Part shown: positions 23,737 through 30,248 of the stretch, piece by piece
Position numbering within the stretch: position 1 is the stretch's first letter
Layout of the letters: every line of letters begins with the position of its first letter
Assembly (NCBI RefSeq): GCF_022698165.1
Contig: NZ_JALDAY010000004.1
Coordinates: 496,001 to 560,000, forward strand
Source: Streptomyces cylindrosporus
Lineage (GTDB): Bacteria; Actinomycetota; Actinomycetes; Streptomycetales; Streptomycetaceae
Direction: 5' to 3'
Length of the DNA: 64,000 nt
Program-made: the position numbers and the translations under genes
The notes under the pieces: model-generated
The model's input: only the letters and a program-made list of their open reading frames with translations
Told to the model about the DNA's origin: nothing
The model's database searches: none

Positions 23737-23921
23737 GCGCCACCGAACTCCACTGGTTCAAGAGCAGCTACAGCGACAGCGGCGACATCAACGACTGCGT
23801 CGAGGTCGCCATAGCCCCCACCACCATCCACATCCGCGACTCAAAGACCCCCAACACCCCCCACCTCACCGTCACCCCCACCACCTGGACCGCCTTCCTC
23901 ACCCACGCCTCCACACGCTGA
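23733..23921 (+). CDS. DUF397 protein (partner of the Scr1-type regulator)
   Basis: A 62-residue protein with the full DUF397 signature: LHWFKSSYSDSGDINDCVEVA, then IHIRDSKTPNTPHL and W..FL near the end. Such proteins bind or counteract the DUF5753 regulator encoded just upstream, an arrangement reminiscent of a toxin-antitoxin pair. Start and stop overlap: ATGA coupling upstream, and its last 23 bases overlap the 3' end of the convergent salicylate synthase gene. Codon use is strikingly CCC/ACC-rich. Confidence 0.93.
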   Translation: MSATELHWFKSSYSDSGDINDCVEVAIAPTTIHIRDSKTPNTPHLTVTPTTWTAFLTHASTR

Positions 23922-25185
23922 CGCTGCGCAGCTTCTCGCAGGTCTCCTCGTGCTCCCGCTCTGGGCGTGACTGGCGTACCACCCCCGCCCCCGCCTGGAG
24001 CCAGCACTCGCCGTCCCGCTCGTACACCGTGCGCAGCACCAGCGCCGCGTCCAGTGCGCCGGAGGCGTCGCAGGTCAGAACCGCCCCTGAGTACAGGCCC
24101 CTTGGGCGGCCTTCCAGCGCCCGGATCAGAGGGTAGGCCGGTGCCTTCGGGATGCCTGTCGCCGTCACCGACGGGAACATCGCCGCGAAGGCGTGCCAGG
24201 GGCCGAGGCCGGGGCGCAGGCGGCCCGTGACGCGGGACGCCAGGTGCTGGACCGTGCCGCGTTGTTCGACCGTCATGTACTCGCTGACGTACGTGTCGTC
24301 GCAGACCGTGGACATCTCGTCCAGTGCCAGCCGCACCGACACCGCGTGTTCGTGGATCTCCTTCGGGTCGCTCAGCAGGTCCGCGCGCAGGCGGGCGTCC
24401 TCCGCCGCCGAACCCGTACGCGCCCGCGTGCCCGCCAGGGGGTGGGTGCGTACGTGGCCGTCGGCCGAGACCTCCACCACCGTCTCCGGGCTGAAGCCCG
24501 CCGCCCTGATCCCGCCCAGGTCCAGGAGGAAGGAGCGGGCCGGGGTGTTGGCGCGGCGGCCGAGGGCGTACGTCGTGATGAGGTCGACCGGGGTGGGGAC
24601 GGGCACCCGGCGGGACAGGATGACCTTCTCCAGCGGGCCGGGGCCGTTCAGCTCCAGCAGGGCGGCCGACACGGCGGCGCGGTAGTTGCCGGTGTCGGCG
24701 AGGGGGAGGTCGATCGGGGGCGGCACCGAGGCGTCCGTCTCCGCCGCCGGGGTGTCGATCAGGGCGACGATGCGGGCCAGGCGGGCCGGGTCCACGCAGC
24801 GGACCAGCACGTCGTCGCCGTATGCACGGATCTCGTCGGCCGGGACGATCAGGTGGAGGAGGTCGCCGTCGGTCTCGGGGGCGAGGCCCGCCAGTGCCGG
24901 GCCCAGTTCGAAGGCGGCCCAGCCGTACGCCCGCCAGCCGGCGACCGGCATCGTCGCGAACCGTTCCTCGATCTCGCCGAGGCCGAGGCCGAGGCTATGG
25001 TCGCGGGCGTCGGGGCCGAGGCGGACCGAGGCGAGCGCGCCGCCCGCGAGGGACCAGGCGCCGTCGTGCTCGTAGACGACGTACGGGTCGAAGAGGCCGC
25101 TGCGGACCAGCCGCACGATGAGGGTGAGCGGGTCCTCGGTGCGGGGGAGGCGGGTCTCGCGGTAGCGCAGGTGTGTGGTCGTCAT
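23899..25185 (-). CDS. Salicylate synthase (MbtI/Irp9-like chorismate-utilising enzyme)
   Basis: A 428-residue member of the anthranilate/isochorismate synthase family. Features typical of salicylate synthases are seen in order: PLEKVILSRRV, THPLAGTRART, DPKEIHEHAVSVRLALDEM, VEQRGTVQHLASRVTG, MFPSVTATGIPKA, PRGLYSGAV, and WLQAGAGVV with the Glu-rich end EREHEETCEKL. The general base Lys (EKVI region) and the Mg-binding Glu residues are present. It should convert chorismate through isochorismate to salicylate. No NRPS, salicylate ligase or siderophore gene lies nearby. The only partner is an overlapping methyltransferase gene, so the end product may be salicylate or a methylated derivative. 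Confidence 0.87.
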   Translation of the reverse strand: MTTTHLRYRETRLPRTEDPLTLIVRLVRSGLFDPYVVYEHDGAWSLAGGALASVRLGPDARDHSLGLGLGEIEERFATMPVAGWRAYGWAAFELGPALAGLAPETDGDLLHLIVPADEIRAYGDDVLVRCVDPARLARIVALIDTPAAETDASVPPPIDLPLADTGNYRAAVSAALLELNGPGPLEKVILSRRVPVPTPVDLITTYALGRRANTPARSFLLDLGGIRAAGFSPETVVEVSADGHVRTHPLAGTRARTGSAAEDARLRADLLSDPKEIHEHAVSVRLALDEMSTVCDDTYVSEYMTVEQRGTVQHLASRVTGRLRPGLGPWHAFAAMFPSVTATGIPKAPAYPLIRALEGRPRGLYSGAVLTCDASGALDAALVLRTVYERDGECWLQAGAGVVRQSRPEREHEETCEKLRSVSVWRRG

Positions 25186-26012
25186 CGTGCCGCCGCCTCT
25201 CCCGCTGCCCGGCGCCGGCCCGTCACGCTGATGAGTGGGAGTGAGTTGACCGTGAACGCCGGGTTCGCCAACAGGGCGTGGTAGCGGGCCAGTTCGGAGT
25301 CCGTGAGGCCCTCGGCGCGGAGCCCGTCCGCCACCTGGCGGGCGTTCGCCTGGTGCAGGCCCACTCCCGTGCCGCCGCCCGTCCAGGACTCGGCGTACGT
25401 CGTCGCGGTCAGGTCAGTCAGGCCCGCGCGGACCATCGCGCCGTAGACGTTCCGGCCCCACGCGCCGTCCGCGCCCCGCTTCTCCAACTGGGCCATCAGG
25501 GCCGCCTGGACCCGCTCGTAGAGGGCGGCGGACGCGGCGTCGGGGGCCGTCAGCACCGGCTGCCAGGTGCAGTCGAACTCCTCCAGGACCAGCAGCCCGC
25601 CGGGGCGCAGCGCGGCGACCAGGCGGTCCAGGACGTCGAGGCGTTCGGGGAGGTGGAGGAGGACCAGGCGGGCGTGGACGAGGTCGTAGCCGTCGGCCGG
25701 GAGCGGCAGCGGTTCGGTGACGATGTCGTGGCGCAGGACGCGGACGTGCGGCGGGCGGTCGCGGGTGGCCCAGCGGGGGTCCAGGTCGGTGATGGTGACC
25801 TCGCCGCCGGGGCCCACCCGCTCGCCGAGCCAGTCGCCCAGGGAGCCGCCGCCCCCGCCGACTTCGAGGCATCTCCAGCCCGGTGCCAGTCCGGTGCGGG
25901 CCAACTGGCGGCGGGAGAAGGGGTCGTAGCAGGCTTCGAGGGCCTGGAAGCGGTTCTCGGTCTGGATGCCGGTGTTGTCGAAGAGGTAGCGCGTCATGGT
26001 GGTCATTGTCAC
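25182..26012 (-). CDS. SAM-dependent methyltransferase paired with salicylate synthase
   Basis: A 276-residue class I methyltransferase: motif I WRCLEVGGGGGSLGDWL, acidic loop ITDLDPRW, motif II/post-I GYDLVHARLVLLHLPER and motif III LRPGGLLVLEEFDC. Its stop overlaps the salicylate synthase start by 4 bases (ATGA), so both are made from one mRNA. Candidate starts are GTG 26012, ATG 26006 and ATG 25997. Substrate not predictable from sequence; the fold matches ubiquinone/menaquinone-type C- or O-methyltransferases rather than plant SABATH salicylate methyltransferases. Upstream lie TGTCAC/GTGACA inverted half-sites (26007-26034). Confidence 0.85.
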   Translation of the reverse strand: MTMTTMTRYLFDNTGIQTENRFQALEACYDPFSRRQLARTGLAPGWRCLEVGGGGGSLGDWLGERVGPGGEVTITDLDPRWATRDRPPHVRVLRHDIVTEPLPLPADGYDLVHARLVLLHLPERLDVLDRLVAALRPGGLLVLEEFDCTWQPVLTAPDAASAALYERVQAALMAQLEKRGADGAWGRNVYGAMVRAGLTDLTATTYAESWTGGGTGVGLHQANARQVADGLRAEGLTDSELARYHALLANPAFTVNSLPLISVTGRRRAAGEAAAR

Positions 26013-26034
26013 GGCGCGTCACAGCGCAGTGACA
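26007..26034. promoter_or_regulatory. Inverted TGTCAC / GTGACA half-sites before the methyltransferase gene
   Basis: TGTCAC at 26007-26012 and GTGACA at 26029-26034 form an inverted pair. An internal GTCAC at 26018 also pairs with the right arm to make GTCAC-AGCGCA-GTGAC. The site overlaps the possible start codons of the methyltransferase, so it could be a repressor operator. No known regulator consensus was recognised. Confidence 0.3.
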
Positions 26035-26099
26035 GGTGGTGAGAGGTGCATGGGTAACTCGGTCGCCTGGCCCGTACACGTACCGCTAGCGTGCCGTTC

Positions 26100-26597
26100 A
26101 TGACGCCTTCGGAATCAGCAGCCCATCCCCTCTTCGCGTCCGCACTGGAGGAGCTGGGCCTCGGCGGCCTGCACTCCCGCGTGCGCCGTTTCCCGGACGC
26201 CACGCGCACCGCGGCCGAGGCCGCCGCCGCGATCGGGTGCGAGCTGAGCGAGATCTGCAAGTCGCTGATCTTCGCCGCCGACGGGGTGCCGGTGCTGGTG
26301 CTGATGGACGGGGCGTCCCGGGTGGACGTGGAGCTGGTGCGCGAGGCGCTCGGCGCGGAGAAGGTGACGCGGGCCAAGGCGGACGTCGTACGCGAGACGA
26401 CCGGGTACGCCATCGGGGGCGTGCCGCCCTTCGGGCACCGTACGAAGACGCGGGTGCTGGCCGACCGGTCGCTGCTGGAGCACGAGGTGGTGTGGGCCGC
26501 GGCGGGCAACCCGCACGCCGTGTTCCCGATGGAGCCCAAGGAACTCGTCGCGCACGCCGGAGCCACTCTCGTGGACGTGCGCGAGCGCACTTCGTGA
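26100..26597 (+). CDS. YbaK/ProX-type aminoacyl-tRNA deacylase
   Basis: A 165-residue YbaK/EbsC domain protein that edits mischarged tRNA in trans. The catalytic Lys is in CELSEICKSLIF. The conserved region VTRAKADVVRETTGYAIGGVPPFGH contains the GGVPP substrate-pocket motif, and AAGNPHAVFPMEPKEL is the C-terminal signature. ATG 26100 was chosen; TAGCGT just upstream suggests a leaderless transcript. GTG 26091 is an alternative. The stop codon overlaps the DMT permease start (GTGA). Confidence 0.92.
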   Translation: MTPSESAAHPLFASALEELGLGGLHSRVRRFPDATRTAAEAAAAIGCELSEICKSLIFAADGVPVLVLMDGASRVDVELVREALGAEKVTRAKADVVRETTGYAIGGVPPFGHRTKTRVLADRSLLEHEVVWAAAGNPHAVFPMEPKELVAHAGATLVDVRERTS

Positions 26598-27439
26598 CCC
26601 CGGCGGTCGCCGCGGCCGTGCTGCTCGCCGCGGTCACCCATGCCTGCTGGAACGCGATCGCCCACCGGATCACCGACAAGCTGGTCGGGTTCACGCTGAT
26701 CGCGGGCGGCGGGATGCTGATCGGGGTCGCCGTGATGCCGTTCGCCGCGGTACCGGCGGCCGCGGCATGGCCGTACCTCCTGGTCTCCGCGCTCATCCAC
26801 GTCGCCTATTTCGCGCTGCTGATGCGGTCGTTCCGGCTCGGCGACTTCGGGCAGGCGTACCCGATCGCGCGCGGCACCGCGCCGCTCGTCGTCACGCTCC
26901 TCGCCGCCGTCTTCGCGCACGAGGTGCCCGACGGCTGGGCCGCCGCCGGCATCGCCCTGTCCTGCGCGGGCCTGACCGGCGTCGCCCTGTGGGGCCTGCG
27001 CGGCAGCCGCCCCAACTGGCCGGCGATCGTCGCGGCCCTCGCGACCGGCCTAACCATCGCCGGGTACACGGTCGTCGACGGCCTCGGGGTGCGGGCATCC
27101 GGCTCCTCCCTCGGGTACATCGCCTGGCTGATGGCGATGGAGGGCGTCGCGGTCCCGGCGTACGCCCTGTGGCACTGGCGCGGCGAAACCCTGGCCCTGC
27201 TACGGCCGTTCGCCTCGGTGGGCCTGCTCGGCGCCGCGCTCTCCTTCACGGCGTACGCGCTGGTCCTGTGGGCCCAGACGAGGGCGGAACTCGCGCCGAT
27301 CGCGGCCCTGCGCGAGTCGTCGATCATCGTGGGCGCGGCCATCGGCGCCGTCTTCTTCAAGGAGCGCTTCGGCGCGCCGAGGATCGCGGCGGCGATGCTG
27401 CTGGTGTGCGGGATCGGGCTGATGCTGCGGGCCGGTTAG
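26594..27439 (+). CDS. EamA/DMT family transporter
   Basis: A 281-residue inner-membrane permease with ten hydrophobic helices arranged as two EamA repeats (about residues 5-135 and 140-280). Typical family features are VTHACWNAIAHR at the start, GQAYPIARGTAPLVVTLLA in the first repeat and LAPIAALRESSIIVGAAIGAVFFKERFG in the second. The GTG start lies within the YbaK stop (GTGA overlap), so the two are co-translated. Substrate unknown; relatives export amino acids or metabolites. Confidence 0.9.
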   Translation: MTPAVAAAVLLAAVTHACWNAIAHRITDKLVGFTLIAGGGMLIGVAVMPFAAVPAAAAWPYLLVSALIHVAYFALLMRSFRLGDFGQAYPIARGTAPLVVTLLAAVFAHEVPDGWAAAGIALSCAGLTGVALWGLRGSRPNWPAIVAALATGLTIAGYTVVDGLGVRASGSSLGYIAWLMAMEGVAVPAYALWHWRGETLALLRPFASVGLLGAALSFTAYALVLWAQTRAELAPIAALRESSIIVGAAIGAVFFKERFGAPRIAAAMLLVCGIGLMLRAG

Positions 27440-27470
27440 GCGGTGCGGGGCATGGTGGCGAGCCGATCGC

Positions 27471-27746
27471 TCAGCCACGCCGGTCGGGGAGCAGCCTTGC
27501 CACCACGGCCAGTACCAGAGCCGCCGCGATGAGGTAGAGGCCGAGGTGGTCTTCCGGTACGGCCGGTGACCACACCCGCCAGGCCGACGGGGTGTAGGCA
27601 TCGGCTGCCAGGAAGTCCCCGTAGGAGGTGGAGTGGAGCGTGGGAGTGCCGGCCTGGCTGCGCGCCCACAGCAGGACGCCTATAGCGGCGCAGGTCGCGG
27701 ACATCGCGTAGAGCACTGCCGCGCGGCGTGGGACCGGTCTGCTCAC
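27471..27746 (-). CDS. Small two-helix membrane protein
   Basis: A 91-residue protein with an N-terminal helix (AVLYAMSATCAAIGVLLWA), a short extracytoplasmic region (SQAGTPTLHSTSYGDFLAADAYTPSAWRVWSPAVPEDH) and a C-terminal helix (LGLYLIAAALVLAVVARLL). No family recognised. GTG start. It is divergent from the ABC transporter operon across about 190 bases that contain a possible -10 (TAAGGT at 27903) for the plus-strand genes. Confidence 0.6.
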   Translation of the reverse strand: MSRPVPRRAAVLYAMSATCAAIGVLLWARSQAGTPTLHSTSYGDFLAADAYTPSAWRVWSPAVPEDHLGLYLIAAALVLAVVARLLPDRRG

Positions 27747-27935
27747 GGGTTCTCCCTCGGCTTGGTCGTCGTGACGATTTGATTCTCCCCGCCCGCGTCC
27801 GTGGCTTGAAGTTGGCTGTCCCTTGGCCGACTTGCCGTTGCCTTGACGAACCGTTCGGCGCGCGTTCAGTCAAACGCCTGTGTGCGGGTTGTGCGCCGTC
27901 CATAAGGTCCCCTGGGGTTGCGGAAGAAGGGACTC

Positions 27936-28889
27936 ATGGGACTCATGGACACACTCCACGCAGTCCGGGCCCGAGGGATCACCAAGTGCTTCGGCGAGGT
28001 CGTCGCACTCGACGGCGTCGACCTGGACGTGGCGCGGGGTCAGATCCACGGCCTGGTGGGACCGAACGGCGCGGGTAAGACGACTTTGCTCGGGCTGCTG
28101 CTGGGCCTCGCGGTTCCGGACGGCGGGCGCCTGGAGATCCTCGGCACACCCGTCGAGCGGGCCCTCGCCGTCCCCGACGGCGTCGCCGGATTCGTGGACG
28201 CGCCCGGTCTCTACCCCTCGCTCACCGCCCGCCAGAACCTCGCCGCGCTCGCCGAACTCCGCGGCCTCGACGCCGGGTCCGCGGGCGTCGACGACGCGCT
28301 CGCCCAGGTCGGGCTCACCGACGTCGCCGACGACAAGACCCGCGGCTTCTCCCTGGGCATGCGGCAACGGCTCGGCCTCGCCGCCGCCCTGCTCACCGAG
28401 CCGCGGCTGCTCGTGCTCGACGAGCCCTCCAACGGCCTCGACCCGGCGGGCAAGAGACACGTCCACCGGGTCCTGACCCGGCTCGCGGCGGGCGGCACCG
28501 CCGTCGTCCTCTCCAGCCACCGCATGGACGACCTGGAGGCGCTGTGCGCCGAGGTCACCATTCTGGCCACCGGCCGGGTCGTCTTCTCCGGCCCGCCGAA
28601 CAAACTCGCCGCCGAGAACCGCGAACTCGACTACCGCCTGCGTACGTCGGACACGGCCGCGGCGCGCCGCCTGGCCGACACGACGACCGGGATACGGCTG
28701 GTCGACGACACCGGCGCGGCGGGTCAGGACGACCAGCTGATCGTCGTACGAGGACTGGTACCGGCCCTCGACGAGCTGGTCGCGAACCTCGTGCGCGGGG
28801 GCGTCGCGGTGCGTGAACTGGCGCCGGTGGTCTCGCCGTTGGAGGCGGCCTTCCTGGCGCTGACCGAACAGCAGGAGGCGGACAAGTGA
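27936..28889 (+). CDS. ABC transporter ATP-binding protein (DrrA/CcmA type)
   Basis: A 317-residue ATPase: Walker A GPNGAGKTT, Q-loop GFVDAPGLYPSLTARQN, signature FSLGMRQRLG, Walker B LLVLDEPSNGLDPAG and H-loop LSSHRMDDLEAL, with a C-terminal domain of the drug/antibiotic-export type. ATG 27936 is preceded by GAAGAAGGG at good distance. The stop overlaps the permease GTG by 4 bases. It energises the following permease; the third gene of the operon is a secreted phosphoesterase, so the pump may act on a cell-envelope substrate. Confidence 0.93.
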   Translation: MGLMDTLHAVRARGITKCFGEVVALDGVDLDVARGQIHGLVGPNGAGKTTLLGLLLGLAVPDGGRLEILGTPVERALAVPDGVAGFVDAPGLYPSLTARQNLAALAELRGLDAGSAGVDDALAQVGLTDVADDKTRGFSLGMRQRLGLAAALLTEPRLLVLDEPSNGLDPAGKRHVHRVLTRLAAGGTAVVLSSHRMDDLEALCAEVTILATGRVVFSGPPNKLAAENRELDYRLRTSDTAAARRLADTTTGIRLVDDTGAAGQDDQLIVVRGLVPALDELVANLVRGGVAVRELAPVVSPLEAAFLALTEQQEADK

Positions 28890-30244
28890 CCGCGACCGTC
28901 GTCGAAGACAGCGTTGCCATCGGCCCCCGTGTCTCCGTCTCCCGCGGCTACCGCTTCGAGCTCGTCAAGCTCGTCTCCCAGTGGCGGGTCCGGCTGCTCG
29001 TGCTGGCCTGCTGGATCGCCCCGGCCCTCTTCGTCGCGGGTGTCGGTCAGCAGAGCACCCTCCCCTCCGACACCCTCTTCGGCCGCTGGATGCACGCCAC
29101 CGGCTGGGCCGGGCCCCTCGTGATGCTCGGCTTCGCCGGCACCTGGGCGCTGCCGCTGCTGACCTCCGTCGTCGCCGGTGACGTGTTCGCCTGCGAGGAC
29201 CGGCTCGGCACCTGGCGGCATCTGCTGGTCGCCGTCCGCTCGCCCCGGCGTATCTTCGTCGCGAAGTCCCTCGCGGGACTCACCGTCATCCTGCTGCTGG
29301 TCGCCGGACTCGTCGTCTCCAGCACGGTCGGCGGGCTCCTGGCCGTCGGCAACCAGCCGTTGGTCGGCCTGGACGGGCATCTCCTCGCCCCCGGCGACAC
29401 CGCCGTACGCGTCCTGCTCGCCTGGTTCGCCGCGCTCGCCCCCACCCTCGCGCTCGCCGCGATCGGCCTGCTCGGCTCGGTCGCGCTGGGCCGCTCCCCG
29501 ATGGGCCTGCTGCTGCCCGCGCTGGTCGCGCTGGCGATGCAGGTCGCGCAGATGCTGCCGCTGCCCGTCGCCGTACGCCTCGCGCTGCCCGGGTACGCCT
29601 TCATCTCCTGGAACGGCCTGTTCACCAGCCCCACGCAGCTCGGCCCGCTGCTGATCGGCGTCGCGGTGAGCCTGGTGTGGGCGGTGCTCGCGACCGCGCT
29701 GGCGTATCTGCTGTTCCTGCGGCGGGACTTCACCAACCCGGCGTACGACGGTGCCGGCCGCCGCGCCCTCACCGTGGGCCTGCTGCCGCTGGCCGCCCTG
29801 ACCGCCGTAACGGTCGCGGCCGTCGCCGTGGCGACGCCCTCCCTCGGTTCCGGGATCAAGCAGGACAAGGTCCAGCGGTCCCTCGCCACCGCCTTCGCCC
29901 ACCTCTACCGGCTGCAGACCGAGCAACTGCACCGGCCCGCCGTCACCGAGGCGCAGCTGCGCGCCTCGGCCGCGTGCACCAAGAGCGACGGGCAGGACGC
30001 GCAGGAGGGCGCGGGCAACGACTGGCGGTGCGTCGTGACCTGGCACCTGCCGGGCGTCGCCGTCGCCGGGACGGCCGTCTACCAGCTCGACATCGGATCC
30101 GACGGGCGGTTCGTCGCCGACGGCGACGGGCCGAAGGAAGTCAACGGCTACTTCCTGGTGCGCACTTCGACAGGGGACGCACCGAACCCGCTGTGGCAGT
30201 TCGACGGCAACGTCGAGCTGCTCGACACCACCTCGAAGGGATAG
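28886..30244 (+). CDS. ABC transporter permease with extracytoplasmic C-terminal domain
   Basis: A 452-residue ABC-2-like permease with six to seven membrane helices (first at about residues 35-55, last at about 300-320). After the last helix comes an unusual exported domain of about 135 residues (DKVQRSLATAFAHLYRLQTEQLHRPAV ... ACTKSDGQ ... WRCVVTWHLPG ... YQLDIGSDGRFVADGDG) with two cysteines that could form a disulfide. This tail resembles small secreted beta-rich domains found in actinobacterial lipoproteins. The GTG start overlaps the ATPase stop. Only 4 bases separate it from the phosphoesterase gene. Confidence 0.88.
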   Translation: MTATVVEDSVAIGPRVSVSRGYRFELVKLVSQWRVRLLVLACWIAPALFVAGVGQQSTLPSDTLFGRWMHATGWAGPLVMLGFAGTWALPLLTSVVAGDVFACEDRLGTWRHLLVAVRSPRRIFVAKSLAGLTVILLLVAGLVVSSTVGGLLAVGNQPLVGLDGHLLAPGDTAVRVLLAWFAALAPTLALAAIGLLGSVALGRSPMGLLLPALVALAMQVAQMLPLPVAVRLALPGYAFISWNGLFTSPTQLGPLLIGVAVSLVWAVLATALAYLLFLRRDFTNPAYDGAGRRALTVGLLPLAALTAVTVAAVAVATPSLGSGIKQDKVQRSLATAFAHLYRLQTEQLHRPAVTEAQLRASAACTKSDGQDAQEGAGNDWRCVVTWHLPGVAVAGTAVYQLDIGSDGRFVADGDGPKEVNGYFLVRTSTGDAPNPLWQFDGNVELLDTTSKG

Positions 30245-30248
30245 TTCC

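Noticed and set aside
19870..26012. A single siderophore cluster joining the isochorismatase-like gene and salicylate synthase
   Set aside because: At least six unrelated genes on both strands lie between them and no NRPS, AMP ligase or ferri-siderophore transporter is present.
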